A DNA stretch of 64,000 nucleotides from Ostreococcus lucimarinus CCE9901 (GCF_000092065.1 NC_009355.1:310001-374000), one strand, 5' to 3'; positions 28,409-37,362 are shown, counted from the first letter of the stretch. Program-made: numbers and translations. Notes: generated by a model from the sequence alone, not told the origin.

Positions 28409-29539
28409 CTACGTCTCGTGCGGTTTCGGTTCCTCCCCGTCGTCCTCGTCGTCGTCGTAATCCGCTGGGTCGAACGAAATCTCGGAAACTTTCGCCTTCT
28501 TTGCCGCCGCGTCGCCGGCGTCGTCGTCGATCCCCAGTTCTCGCTTCGCCTCACGCATCAGCGCTTGAGCCTTCTCGCTGCGCAAAAACATGTCGCGAAC
28601 CTTTTCATCGTTTTCATTCGCCACGCGCACGATGGCGATCGGGTTCGGGTCATCGTTCGCCCATCGAACGTTGAGCGGCTCGGCGTCGTCGCTCGTCCAC
28701 AGCGTCTGCCCCGCCATGGCTTCCTTCGCGAACTCCGCCGAGGCGCGAAATTTATACCGAACGAACGCGAATCGCCGCTCAAACTTCACCGTCACGTCTT
28801 CGATCGGACCGAACTCGCTGAACTGCGCCATCACCTCGTCGTACACCTTCTTCGCGCCCCACTTTGGATCCACGGCGCCGCCGAAGAACATGTACAGCGT
28901 TCGCCCGACGCGCATGTACGACCCCGTCCCTCCGTTATCGTCCCGCTCCGTGTGATGCTTCGGCCGCCCAAATATATCAAACATCATGTGATTCTTCGCG
29001 TCGTCGAACGCCGTGGGCAACCGATGCAAGTACTCGCACGCCTCGCCGCTCGTGCAGCACCCGCGCGCAAAGTGATAGCACACCGCCGTCGTCCCCGCGC
29101 CGTCTCCTTTCGTCACCCCAGCGTCCAAAATCGGCGCGCACCGCGTCACCGCTTTCACTGCCGAGTTAAAATCTCGCGCCGTCGTCCCCGATGACGTCGC
29201 GTGTTTCCCCCACCACACGTTAAAATCTCCCTTCGCCGCGTCGCTGCGGTGCCGAATCCTCGGCCCCGTCTCGGGGTCGTACTGCACTCGCGCCTTTCGC
29301 GACCGACTCACGCGTTCGCCCTCCTTGGTCCACATCTTCATCGAGAAATCGACGCCCGCGTCCGCGTCCGGGAGTTCGAACGCCGCGCGCGCCTCCGTCG
29401 CGTCGTCGTCGCCGTCGCCGTCGGCGGTGCCTCGCGCGTCGTCGTCGTCGTCGCGGCGTCCCGACGCGCGCGCGTCGCTCGCCTCGCGCGTCGCTCGCTT
29501 CGGCGGCGGCGGTCTCGCGCCTCTGTACACCTCCACCAT
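28409..29539 (-). CDS. CWC2: CWC2/RBM22-type spliceosome factor
   Basis: 376 residues from the ATG complementary to 29537-29539. After a charged start come the Torus region (about 80-150, KMWTKEGERVSRSR, FNVWWGKH), a CCCH zinc finger (CYHFARGCCTSGEACEYLH), the connector FDIFGRPKHHTERDDNGGTGS, and an RRM (about 225-305, TLYMFFGG, RFAFVRYKFR). This exact domain order identifies Cwc2, which contacts U6 snRNA in the catalytic centre with the Prp19 complex. The acidic C-terminus is extra. The gene is divergent from SAS-6 with 96 bases between the starts. Confidence 0.93.
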   Translation of the reverse strand: MVEVYRGARPPPPKRATREASDARASGRRDDDDDARGTADGDGDDDATEARAAFELPDADAGVDFSMKMWTKEGERVSRSRKARVQYDPETGPRIRHRSDAAKGDFNVWWGKHATSSGTTARDFNSAVKAVTRCAPILDAGVTKGDGAGTTAVCYHFARGCCTSGEACEYLHRLPTAFDDAKNHMMFDIFGRPKHHTERDDNGGTGSYMRVGRTLYMFFGGAVDPKWGAKKVYDEVMAQFSEFGPIEDVTVKFERRFAFVRYKFRASAEFAKEAMAGQTLWTSDDAEPLNVRWANDDPNPIAIVRVANENDEKVRDMFLRSEKAQALMREAKRELGIDDDAGDAAAKKAKVSEISFDPADYDDDEDDGEEPKPHET

Positions 29540-29635
29540 CGCGCGCGGCGCGCGTCGCGGTGTGCGACGCCGCGCGCGACGCACGACGCGGCGTCACATT
29601 TCGCCGCGCATTCGCGCGCGCCGATCGACGACGAA

Positions 29636-31405
29636 ATGCTCACGCTGCTGCGCGCGTCCAAGTCGCCCGAGGCGCGCGCGCCGCGCGGACGCGCGAACGA
29701 AGCGCAATCCACGCCCGGACCGTCCGGGAACGACGACGCGATCGACGACGACGACGGGAGCGACGCGAACGATGCGGACGCGGCGACGAAAGATGACCGT
29801 TTGGCGGGAAAACGAAACGACGGCGCCGAGGACGACGCGCGACGCACGGCGCACGTCATCGACGGCGATGGAAGGTCGTGGTCGAGACAGAACGTGCGCA
29901 CGGCGACGCTGGTGTACGATGGGGCGTGCGCGGTGCGGGTGCGGGAGGGCGAAGACGGCGCGCGAGGACGAGCGAGCGAACGGCGCGTCGACGCGCGGGT
30001 GCGCGTGATGGTCGGCCCGGGATCGGCGTCGATCGGGGAATCGGACGCGGGACGGGAGGAAGAGACGTCGAGTCAGGCGTCGAGGATGCTGCGCGTGCAC
30101 GTGTCGAGCGATGAGGATCCGTTTTTTTATCACGCGATGGAAGTGCGGGAGGAGGATTACGGGCGGTTGCGCGCGGAGCAGCGCTTGGTGGTGAACTTTG
30201 ATGAGTTCCCGCGCGCGTTGGTGCGGTTGATTCGCGCGTGCGACGGCGCGAGTGGGGTTGGGAAGAAGAAGGATGTGTATTGCGTGCTGGAGACGCCGTC
30301 TGAGTCGTCGGCGTCGACGCTTTCGATCGTGGAGACGAATGAGTTTAATCAGTTTACGCACGTGGCGCTCAAGTTTAAGCCGGCGTCGGATCGAGCGGCG
30401 AAACGTATCCTCGCGGGGCTTTTGCTGGATGCCAAGGATCGCGAGAGAGAGTTGAAACGATTTGAAACGCTCTATCGCGAGTCGCAAGACGCCCTCGAGA
30501 TCGCGCGCGCGAAATCTCTCGAGGCGCAGATGAAGTACGCCGAGTCGTCGGCGAACGGCAAGCGAGAAATCTTGGACGAACTCGAACGCTCGAGGGAGCG
30601 TTACGAGGCCGACAAGCGCGAGCTGCGCAAGCGCATCGATGATATTTCTAGCGAAAAGTCCGAGACGGAGCGCGAGAAGTTTGCGGCGCAAAATAAAGTG
30701 AGCGAGTTGGCGACCAAGCTCGGTTTGATCGAGGGCGAACTCGCGATCACCAAGCGCGAGTTGCAACGCGTGCGAGAAGAAAACGCCGCGCTCGACGCCG
30801 AAGTTCACGAGCGCGACAAGGCGCACAGCTCGCGCGCTTTGCGCGTCGAGTGGCTCGAGAAACAGCTCGAAGATAAGGAGGAAGTGATCGAATTATTAAA
30901 GTCCAGACTCGACGCGAGCGAAGAGCACAAAGTCGCCCTCGCGAGTTCGTGGGAGCAAGCGCGTCGCGCGCTCGGCAAGGCGGAGGAGCGCGTCGCGGCG
31001 AGCGCGGCGGAGATCAACAAAGGCAACGGTATCATCGAGGATTTACAAAAAGAGGTGCGCGCGGCGAAGAGCAAGACGAAGATTCAAACCGCCGTCATCA
31101 AAAGACAAGAAGCCTTGCTCGAGGAGCGTCTGTCCAGCGTCAACGTCGCCGCGGGCGAGCGCGCCGAGGCCTCCCTCGAGCAACGCGAACTCGCCGCCGC
31201 CAACGCCGCTCTGCGCGACGAAAAAGCCGCGCTCTCCCAAAAGCTCGCCGAATCCCACGCTCTGTTACAGAGCAATCAACAAGTCATCGAATGGCTCAAC
31301 GCCGAGCTCACCGACGCGACCGCGGGTCGTCCCGTCGCCGCCTTCGCGTCGTCCGCCGCCCCGCGTTCGCCCCTCATCGATCTCTCCTCCCCGAGCCCGG
31401 CCTAG
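29636..31405 (+). CDS. SAS6: Centriole cartwheel protein SAS-6 homologue
   Basis: 589 residues from the ATG at 29636. A disordered start (about 1-85) leads to the SAS-6 head (about 86-250): DEDPFFYHAMEVREEDYGRLRAEQ, LVVNFDEFPRALVRLI, and the end VETNEFNQFTHVALKFKPASD followed by KRILAGLLLDAKDRE (PISA-like). A single coiled coil runs from about 260 to 560. It ends in LLQSNQQVIEWLNAELTD, the segment conserved at the end of animal SAS-6, and then a short Pro/Ser tail. SAS-6 dimers build the ninefold cartwheel. Frame and codon use are intact, so it is not a decaying copy. The likely host lineage may lack flagella, which makes its presence notable. Confidence 0.85.
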   Translation: MLTLLRASKSPEARAPRGRANEAQSTPGPSGNDDAIDDDDGSDANDADAATKDDRLAGKRNDGAEDDARRTAHVIDGDGRSWSRQNVRTATLVYDGACAVRVREGEDGARGRASERRVDARVRVMVGPGSASIGESDAGREEETSSQASRMLRVHVSSDEDPFFYHAMEVREEDYGRLRAEQRLVVNFDEFPRALVRLIRACDGASGVGKKKDVYCVLETPSESSASTLSIVETNEFNQFTHVALKFKPASDRAAKRILAGLLLDAKDRERELKRFETLYRESQDALEIARAKSLEAQMKYAESSANGKREILDELERSRERYEADKRELRKRIDDISSEKSETEREKFAAQNKVSELATKLGLIEGELAITKRELQRVREENAALDAEVHERDKAHSSRALRVEWLEKQLEDKEEVIELLKSRLDASEEHKVALASSWEQARRALGKAEERVAASAAEINKGNGIIEDLQKEVRAAKSKTKIQTAVIKRQEALLEERLSSVNVAAGERAEASLEQRELAAANAALRDEKAALSQKLAESHALLQSNQQVIEWLNAELTDATAGRPVAAFASSAAPRSPLIDLSSPSPA

Positions 31406-31524
31406 GCGCCGCACCGTCGCGCGTGTATTAATCCATCTGACCCTCCTCTCCCATTTCGCGCGACTCGATCGCGTCCGCGCCTCTCCGCGCCTCGCGCGCC
31501 TCTCCCCGCGCGTCCGCGTTCGGC

Positions 31525-31548
31525 TCGATCGATCGATCGATCGATCGA
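31525..31548. repeat. TCGA tetranucleotide repeat
   Basis: Six perfect TCGA units in the spacer behind SAS-6; self-complementary, so a cruciform or hairpin is possible. Confidence 0.85.
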
Positions 31549-31665
31549 TTCGAACCCGCTCGTTTTGTTTCCCCTCGCCGCGCGCGCCCCACTCACGAAC
31601 GCTCGACGCGCACGCGCACCCGGTGCGTCCGTCGCGGCGACGCGACGCGACGATCGCGCGCGTCT

Positions 31666-31670
<5 letters not shown>

Positions 31671-31705
<35 letters not shown>
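31671..31705. repeat. GCGAC pentanucleotide repeat
   Basis: Seven perfect GCGAC units inside the probable UTR intron. Confidence 0.85.
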
Positions 31706-31710
<5 letters not shown>

Positions 31711-31745
31711 AAAGGCGGCGCATCGCGAACGCGCGCGGACGCGTC

Positions 31746-31769
31746 GAATGCGAATGCGAATGCGAATGC
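31746..31769. repeat. GAATGC hexanucleotide repeat
   Basis: Four units of GAATGC, the last imperfectly flanked, in the same spacer. Confidence 0.8.
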
Positions 31770-32128
31770 GCGCGCGACGACGCGCGACGGTGGAGCCGAC
31801 GCGCGGGAACGCGCGAACGCGAAGAAGCGAGGACGGTGGAGACGCGCGCGACGCGCGGGCGAGGGAGGCGCGGACGCGCGCGCGCGGGACGACATCGATG
31901 GGCGATGATGGGGGAAATTTGAATTCGAGGGCGCAAACGGCTTGTTTTTGACGGGCGACGGGGGGCGGAGGCGCGCGCGCCGCGGAACGGCGCGATCGCG
32001 GACTCGGGGAGGGGCGCGAGACGAAGGGGGGGGAGCGCGAGGCGCGGACGCGGGATTACGACTGACGGTGCTCGCGCGGACGTCCTCGGACGTCGCGACG
32101 CGTTCGTCTCGCGCAGTTTAAACCAGAC

Positions 32129-32560
32129 ATGAAACACGCCGCCAAGGTCGCCGCGAAGAAGGCGCTCACGAAGATGGATTCCCCGCTCGCGCTCGTCGCG
32201 GGCGTGACCGTCGGGATTCTTGCGCTCGGTATCGTCGTGCAAGTGTTGCTGATCGTCGCGTCCTTGTTCACGGGCAAGAGCGCTGCGGGCGAGCGACCGA
32301 AGCGCGACCGCAAGCCGACGCCGAAGGCGCTCGAAGCCGCCCCGGCGGCGCGCGCCGCCAAGAAGGCGGCCCCGGCGAAGAAGGCGTCCTCTAAGAAGGC
32401 GACTCCCACCAAGCCGTCTCCCGCCAAGAAGGCGGCCCCGGCGAAGAAGTCCTCGTCCAAGAAGTCTGCGGCCAAGCGGACGCCGGCGAAGAAGTCCTCG
32501 TCCAAGGGCCTCGCGAGCCCGCGGCGATCGTCTCGCACGCCCACCAGAAAGACCCGATAA
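32129..32560 (+). CDS. Single-span membrane protein with histone-H1-like tail
   Basis: 143 residues. A basic start (MKHAAKVAAKKALTK) is followed by one strongly hydrophobic helix at about 20-45 (LALVAGVTVGILALGIVVQVLLIVASL). The remaining 95 residues consist of Lys, Ala, Pro, Ser and Arg, with AKKAAPAKK and KKSSSKK units. That tail has the composition of linker-histone C-termini, which bind linker DNA. A helix of this strength is unlike any H1 globular domain, and none is present. One reading is a nuclear-envelope chromatin tether; another is an endomembrane protein with a basic tail. Codon use is as in neighbours. Confidence 0.68.
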   Translation: MKHAAKVAAKKALTKMDSPLALVAGVTVGILALGIVVQVLLIVASLFTGKSAAGERPKRDRKPTPKALEAAPAARAAKKAAPAKKASSKKATPTKPSPAKKAAPAKKSSSKKSAAKRTPAKKSSSKGLASPRRSSRTPTRKTR

Positions 32561-32947
32561 ACGCGCATTTGTATTCCGAGGTTGGGTCCGTCTTGGTCCA
32601 TGAAATAGGACAGCGATGGGAGTTGGTTGCGCTCTTACGCGTGTAAGAGTCGAGGCGAGATTTTAAGTGGTGTAGGAGGAGTTCAAATGACGACGCGCGT
32701 TCGGGGAAAGTCGAACGCGCGTCGTCGCTGTCTGTAAATTCACCGTCGTCGTGACGCGTAGGTATCTAGAAACTTACCGCGTTTAGAATATTCACTGTTA
32801 TATCACTCACATGTTGGCGTGCACGGAGTACTCGACGAGAACGCGACGAACGAATGAGCGCGCGCGCGACGGCGCGGGGTGACACGATTTCTAAGCGTTG
32901 GATTGCAAGTGAAATTCTCGACAAGAAATGTAGTGACCGCGCCCCGT
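32561..32947. other. Intergenic region between convergent genes, holds a candidate structured RNA
   Basis: No coding potential. Bases 32609-32732 fold into nested inverted repeats (see separate entry). The rest, including the AT-rich piece 32760-32815, shows nothing recognisable. Confidence 0.6.
32609..32732. ncRNA. Candidate structured RNA with nested hairpins
   Basis: Three pairings are visible. GACAGC (32609-32614) pairs with GCTGTC (32727-32732). CTCTTAC (32632-32638) pairs with GTAAGAG (32643-32649) across a four-base loop. A perfect 15-base arm at 32689-32703 pairs with 32712-32726 across an eight-base loop. Together they make a closed multi-branch fold of about 124 bases. No match to tRNA, U1-U6 or SRP RNA was recognised. 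It could also be the shared 3' UTR structure of the two convergent genes. Strand cannot be decided. Confidence 0.35.
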
Positions 32948-34449
32948 TTACATCACCTTGAGGTGCTCGTACTTGGTGGCGTCGAGGCCGAGGTTAGCCA
33001 TCAGCGCGTTCCAACGGGGCGGTTCCTCGTCGAAGACGTAGGTGAGCGGGAACGTCAAAACGCCGCTGCCGCCCATTCCTCGCAACTTCTTGACGGTTTC
33101 ATAAATACGAGACTTTGGCACGGCCACGGAGACCGCGTAGTACTCGCCCGCCTTTCCAGAACCGTCCGGTTGCGGCGTGTACACCGGCGCAATCGTGGGA
33201 CCTTGTAAACCGCGCAACGTCGCCGCGCTGTTGAGCTTAGCCGCCACGGCTTCCGGAGAATCGCCGCGGACGTTCGCCGTCACCATGAACAAACTCTCGG
33301 CGCGCAAGTGAGCCTCAAGACGCTCGAGAAGTTCGTGAACGATCTCTAACAAACCTTCGCGTTTCAGCAAAGCCTCCCTGGACGCGACCAAAACCCCTTG
33401 ACTGTCGAGCACGCGCCCGCCCTCGATCTCCTTCAAGTTGTTCTCTCGAAGCGTCGTCCCGCTGCTAACCAAATCGAGAATGCAGTCGGCGGCGCCCATC
33501 GCCGGCGCCGCCTCCAACGCACCGTCCGCGGTGGTAATTTCCACGTGTTCGAACCCGATATCCTCGAAGAATTGCTTCGCCACGCTCGGGTACGCGGTGA
33601 CCACGCGCAACGGACGCGCCGGTCCCCACTTCGGGAGCGCCATCAACTCTCGCATGCTGTTAATCTCGTCCCACGCCTGCGGGATCGCCACGGCGAGGTG
33701 GCATCCACCGAACCCGAGCGCATCGTGCACGATGACAATGTCATCGTCACCGTACGCGATCTCGGCGAGCATATCGTACCCGACGATGCCGACGTCGATG
33801 TCGCCCGAAACAATCTTGCGCACCACGTCCGTGGCGCGTTGAAACCAAACCTCCATTCCCGGCACGCTCGGGATCTCCGCCGCGTACTGTCGCGGGTTCA
33901 ACTTTTTCACCGGTAACTGACACGTCTTCAACAACGCCTGCGTGTCTTCAGCCATGCGACCCTTGGAAGGAATGCCCATCCGGATCGACGACCGCGACTC
34001 CACGGGTTTGCGAAACGCTGCGCGCGAACCCACGCGCTCCATCGGCGCACTTTTCGTCAGTCTCCGCGCTCGCGCGTCGTCACCGCCCCACCCTCACCCC
34101 GCGTCCGCCCTTCCCATCGCCGGAATCCGCGCGAACCACCCCATCGACCTCCCGCGCGCCGTCGCCGATCCGTCCTATCCACTCCCGCGTCGTCTCGAAT
34201 CGATCCCTCCCCCCCCCGCGCCTCCTTCTCGCCTCGTCCTCGCGATCGCGCGTCGCCTCGCCATCGATTCGCCTCGCCTCGACGCACCCTTCCCGTTCGC
34301 CTTCTCCGTGCTCTTGATGCTCGCCGTCGTCGCGCGTCGTCGCGCCGTCGCCGCCGTCCATCGCGTCCCGCATCGCATCGCGCGTCGCGTCGTCGTCGTC
34401 GCGCATCCGTACGACGTCCTCGCGCCGAGCGTCGCCGTCGCCGTCGCCA

Positions 34450-34450
<1 letters not shown>
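32948..34450 (-). CDS. HISN1: ATP phosphoribosyltransferase, plastid (histidine biosynthesis step 1)
   Basis: Two exons, 34450..34288 and 34017..32948 (minus strand), give 410 residues. Exon 1 encodes a good transit peptide starting MATATATLGARTSYG. The second exon begins just before FRKPVESRSSIRMGIPSKGRM, and the enzyme then matches plant HISN1 throughout: NPRQYAAEIP, EVWFQRATDVVRK, DVGIVGYDML, STADGALEAAPAMG-like TTADGALEAAPAMG, DLVSSGTTLRENNLKEIEGG, and the regulatory C-terminal domain (LQGPTIAPVY, GGSGVL). It is the long HisG form, feedback-regulated by histidine in plants. An unspliced start at 34042 is possible but would lack a leader. An alternative upstream ATG lies behind a (CGT)n run. 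Confidence 0.88.
34018..34287 (-). other. Intron between transit peptide and catalytic exons of HISN1
   Basis: On the minus strand the donor is GTGCGTCG directly after a phase-1 base, CTGACG lies at 34060-34055, and the acceptor GCGCAG ends at 34018. Frame is kept (G then CG TTT CGC). Another donor in the same stretch (GTGAGG near 34101) would give an arginine/glutamate-rich leader and is less likely. Confidence 0.72.

Positions 34451-34487
<37 letters not shown>
34451..34487. repeat. CGT trinucleotide repeat
   Basis: Twelve CGT units directly upstream of the HISN1 start codon, read as ACG on the minus strand. They could code for Thr if translation began further upstream. Confidence 0.9.
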
Positions 34488-34773
34488 CCGCGCGCGCGCC
34501 GTCGTCGCGGTGTGTCGCCGTCGCGCGTCGGCGAGGCCCCTTCGCGCGCGGGTTTCCCGCGCGCGCGCGTCTCGTATTCCACGCGCGCCGAGCCCATGTA
34601 GCGCGCGCGCGTCACATACCGTGAACGATCACCCGAAGGCGACGAACCGCGCCGATAAATGATAAATACGCTGCGCATAAAATAAAACACACCGCGCGCG
34701 GCGCTGACGGTCCGCCGTCGCGACGCTTTTTCGTCGCGGCGTCGGACGACGGCGCGCGACGCCCCTTCGCGCG
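34488..34773. other. Divergent promoter region of HISN1 and nucleoside hydrolase
   Basis: About 290 bases beyond the CGT repeat with no supported gene. An AT-rich core (TGATAAATACG and AAAATAAAAC around 34655-34690) could hold the core promoter. Confidence 0.4.
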
Positions 34774-36033
34774 ATGGCGCGCGCGCGCGACGCGCGACGG
34801 CGCGAGGCGATGGCGACGATCGCGCGCGCGACGACGACGCGACGCGACGGCGACGACGGACGGTCGATGTGGGTGGATTGCGACCCGGGACACGACGACG
34901 CGTTCGCGCTGTACCTCGCGCTGCACGGGACGGCGGAGCGCGCGCGCGTCTTGGTCGGCGCGTCCGCGACGCACGGGAACGCGAGCGCGGGAAAGACGAC
35001 GGTGAACGCGCTGCGCGCGCTGGCGTGGATCGGCGCGCGGGCGTCGCGAGACGGGGGGGAAGAAGGGGGGCGCGGGACGCGGGACGCGCGACGCGTGGCG
35101 TTCGCGGCGGGCGCCGAGAGGCCGTTGCTTCGCGCGTCGAGCGCGTGCGAGGAGATTCACGGCGAGAGCGGGTTGGATTCGGCGAGCGCGACGGATGCGC
35201 TGGAGGAGTACGCGTGGGGAGAGGACGAGAGAGATTGGATGGGGGCGGGCGGGATCGAGGCGCTGTTTCATCCGCGCGCGAAGACGGCGGCGGAGGCGAT
35301 GTACGACGCGTTCGTGCGGCACGTCGAAACTTCGGGAAGAGGACGGCCGTTCGTCGTCGTCGCCACGGGGCCGTTGACGAACGTGGCGACGATGATTCTC
35401 GCCAAGCGTTCGCAGATTGATTTATTTCCCGACGAATGTCGACCCGTAATTTTTTGCATGGGCGGCGCCGTCGGCGACGGCAACACCGGCGCTCGAGCGG
35501 AGTTCAACATTCAGTGCGATCCCGAAGCGGCGAAAATAGTCTTCGAGAGCGGTTTGCGAGTCTACATGATACCGCTCGAGGTGACGCACACGGCGATCGT
35601 CACCCCGAGCGTTCTCGACAGCTTGACCACCGGTGGTCATTTCGACTCCGGCAAAGCGGGCGCGAGCGCGCACGCCAAGCAAATCAGATCGCTCTTGACA
35701 TTCTTCAAGGACACGTACGAGAACGTCTTCGATTTCAAGACGGGACCGCCTTTACACGACCCCTGCGCCGTGTGGGCTGCGATTAATTTTATCGAGGGCG
35801 CCACGTACGATGAATCCGAAACGGACGATAGATTTCGAGACTTGTTCGAATTCACGCACGAACGCGTCGACGTCGAGTGCGAGTCGCGACTGACGTACGG
35901 CCAAACCGTCATCGACCGCTGGGGGACGAGCGCCGAGCCGAAGAACGTGTACGTCGCGAGAAGCATGAACGTCGATCGCTTTTGGGAAGCCATGCGCGAC
36001 GCGATTCAGCACCGTTTGAGCTGGATGTCTTAG
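34774..36033 (+). CDS. Inosine-uridine-preferring nucleoside hydrolase
   Basis: 419 residues; ATG 34810 (residue 13) is an alternative start. The Ca2+/ribose site motif MWVDCDPGHDDAFAL is at about 29-43. The core continues with ATHGNASAGKTTVNALR, VVATGPLTNVATMI, CMGGAVGDGNTGARAEFNIQCDPEAAK, and the C-terminal metal ligand HDPCAVW. All ligands expected in the family are present. It hydrolyses the N-glycosidic bond of ribonucleosides for salvage; plant homologues prefer uridine and xanthosine. An Arg/Ala-rich start might be a weak organelle signal. It stands between HISN1 and ketopantoate reductase with no sign of an operon-like link. Confidence 0.93.
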   Translation: MARARDARRREAMATIARATTTRRDGDDGRSMWVDCDPGHDDAFALYLALHGTAERARVLVGASATHGNASAGKTTVNALRALAWIGARASRDGGEEGGRGTRDARRVAFAAGAERPLLRASSACEEIHGESGLDSASATDALEEYAWGEDERDWMGAGGIEALFHPRAKTAAEAMYDAFVRHVETSGRGRPFVVVATGPLTNVATMILAKRSQIDLFPDECRPVIFCMGGAVGDGNTGARAEFNIQCDPEAAKIVFESGLRVYMIPLEVTHTAIVTPSVLDSLTTGGHFDSGKAGASAHAKQIRSLLTFFKDTYENVFDFKTGPPLHDPCAVWAAINFIEGATYDESETDDRFRDLFEFTHERVDVECESRLTYGQTVIDRWGTSAEPKNVYVARSMNVDRFWEAMRDAIQHRLSWMS

Positions 36034-36354
36034 CGAGCGCGCGTCCGCGCGCGCGCTCGATAGCGCCGCGCCATCCGACCCGATTCGCGAGTTGCGCGCG
36101 GAACACAGGAAAGGCAAGAATAGGTCGTGGTAAAACGAATGTAGCACATATTTTTTTTTACAAAAAGTGCGTCTGTGGCTCCTGCTCCCGCAGAGCCCAC
36201 CGCTGTGGACAGCTGTGGACGACGTCGTCGCGAGCCCGCGCGCGCGCCGCACACTCGCGCGACGACGACCGCCATTCGCGCGCGAACTCGACCCGAACTC
36301 TCGCGCGCGAGCGTCGCCGCGCGTCCGCGGCGCGCGCGGCGCGAGGCGCGCGCG
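36034..36354. other. Gene-free spacer upstream of ketopantoate reductase
   Basis: Holds a T-run at 36150-36159 after a TAGCACAT patch. The stretch from 36175 on is open in the frame of the next gene but starts with GTG, and its Arg/Pro-rich translation has no targeting look. I treat it as 5' UTR. Confidence 0.45.
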
Positions 36355-37362
36355 ATGACGCGCGCGGGCGACGACGACGTCGACGCGCGCGACTCGGCGC
36401 GCGAAGAGACGACGAGCGCCGGCCGCGCGCCGAGTCGCGTGCTCGTCGTCGGCGGTGGACGCGTCGGCGCGTACCTCGCGCGCGCGTTTCGACGAGGCGA
36501 GGTCGAGCGCGTGGCGCTGAAGACGTCGAACAGGGCGGCGCGGGCGGGGGACGAGACGCGGGAAGCGGCGCGCGTCATAGCGAGCGACGCGGGCGCGATC
36601 GTCATGTCCACCTACGATGGACTGACGACGGAGGAGGAGAGACATTTTGATTTTATTTTCATCGCGGTGAAGACGTACGCGCTTGAGGCGGTGAAGCGAG
36701 AGCTCTCGGAAGCCGGGATTACGTTTGATAACGTCGTGTTGGCGCACAACGGCATCGTGGCGCCGATGTTCGATGAGAATAAATCGACGCGGGCGGTGAT
36801 GCCGCAGTCGTGGGACATCGTCGAGACCCCTGGAGTTGGGTGCGGGTACGACATACACGTGAAGAATGAAGACAAGCCGTGGGTGATGCCGAACACGGCG
36901 GGAGGACGCGCCACGCGCGCGTTGTTGCAAAAGTGCGGCGTACTGAGCGACGCCACCGATGAGTTCGAGTACTTACTCCTTCGTAAATATTTCATCAATG
37001 GCGTCGCGAACTTACTCGCGATCGTGGGCGATTGCAACTGCGATGGCTTGCTGCAGCATCATCGCGAGACGATGGAGACGCTGTACGACGAAATGTTGGA
37101 AATTTTACGAGTCCCGCACGCCGACGGCTTCGCCCTCGCCCCAGAGAATTTCCGCGACGTCGTCTTCGCGGGTTTAGCGACGTACCGAGACCACTTTCCA
37201 TCGACCAAGCTCGATTTCGACGCGGGCGCGAAGCTCGAGATCGATAGTCTCAACGGATACGTCGTCCAGCGCGCCAAGGAGCAGGGCCTTCCGTGCGCCG
37301 CGCACGAACGTCTCATCGAGCAAGTCAACGCCCTCGTCGCCGCGCGCGACGGTAAATCGTAA
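36355..37362 (+). CDS. Ketopantoate reductase (PanE/ApbA family)
   Basis: 335 residues from the ATG at 36355. The NADPH-binding start is RVLVVGGGRVGAYLARAF. The middle has FIFIAVKTYALEAVKREL and VVLAHNGIVAPMF (family N-G motif). The catalytic Lys and Asn lie in LLRKYFINGVANLLAIV (Lys then F-I-N). The C-terminal helical domain has DGFALAPENFRDVV and the end LNGYVVQRAKEQGLPCAAHERL. It reduces 2-dehydropantoate to pantoate for vitamin B5 and CoA synthesis. All catalytic residues I know for the family are kept. Confidence 0.88.
   Translation: MTRAGDDDVDARDSAREETTSAGRAPSRVLVVGGGRVGAYLARAFRRGEVERVALKTSNRAARAGDETREAARVIASDAGAIVMSTYDGLTTEEERHFDFIFIAVKTYALEAVKRELSEAGITFDNVVLAHNGIVAPMFDENKSTRAVMPQSWDIVETPGVGCGYDIHVKNEDKPWVMPNTAGGRATRALLQKCGVLSDATDEFEYLLLRKYFINGVANLLAIVGDCNCDGLLQHHRETMETLYDEMLEILRVPHADGFALAPENFRDVVFAGLATYRDHFPSTKLDFDAGAKLEIDSLNGYVVQRAKEQGLPCAAHERLIEQVNALVAARDGKS

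Larger units (their letters stand above)
31406..32128. other. Long gene-free stretch with simple repeats, probable 5' UTR and UTR intron
   Basis: No frame here has coding character. A donor-like GTGCGTCC at 31623, CTGACG at 32062-32067 and an acceptor GCGCAG ending at 32116 are arranged as in other introns of this window. The exon would then begin 12 bases before the ATG of the following membrane protein. The part upstream of 31623 contains no ATG, which suits a non-coding first exon. Confidence 0.5.

Noticed and set aside
31265-32242. Minus-strand frame across the repeat-rich spacer
   Set aside because: Composed of Arg/Ser/Ala runs created by GC-rich repeats; no domain and it overlaps SAS-6 and the membrane protein.
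32632-32690. tRNA-like piece with GTTCAAAT
   Set aside because: No acceptor stem or matching T-stem can be drawn; the D-arm is missing.
32770-32800. ACTTACC resembling the 5' end of U1 snRNA
   Set aside because: Only seven bases fit; no downstream U1 stem-loops or Sm site are recognisable.
34080-34406. Minus-strand acidic/arginine frame upstream of HISN1 as a separate gene
   Set aside because: It lies within the intron and leader exon of HISN1 and has no protein character.
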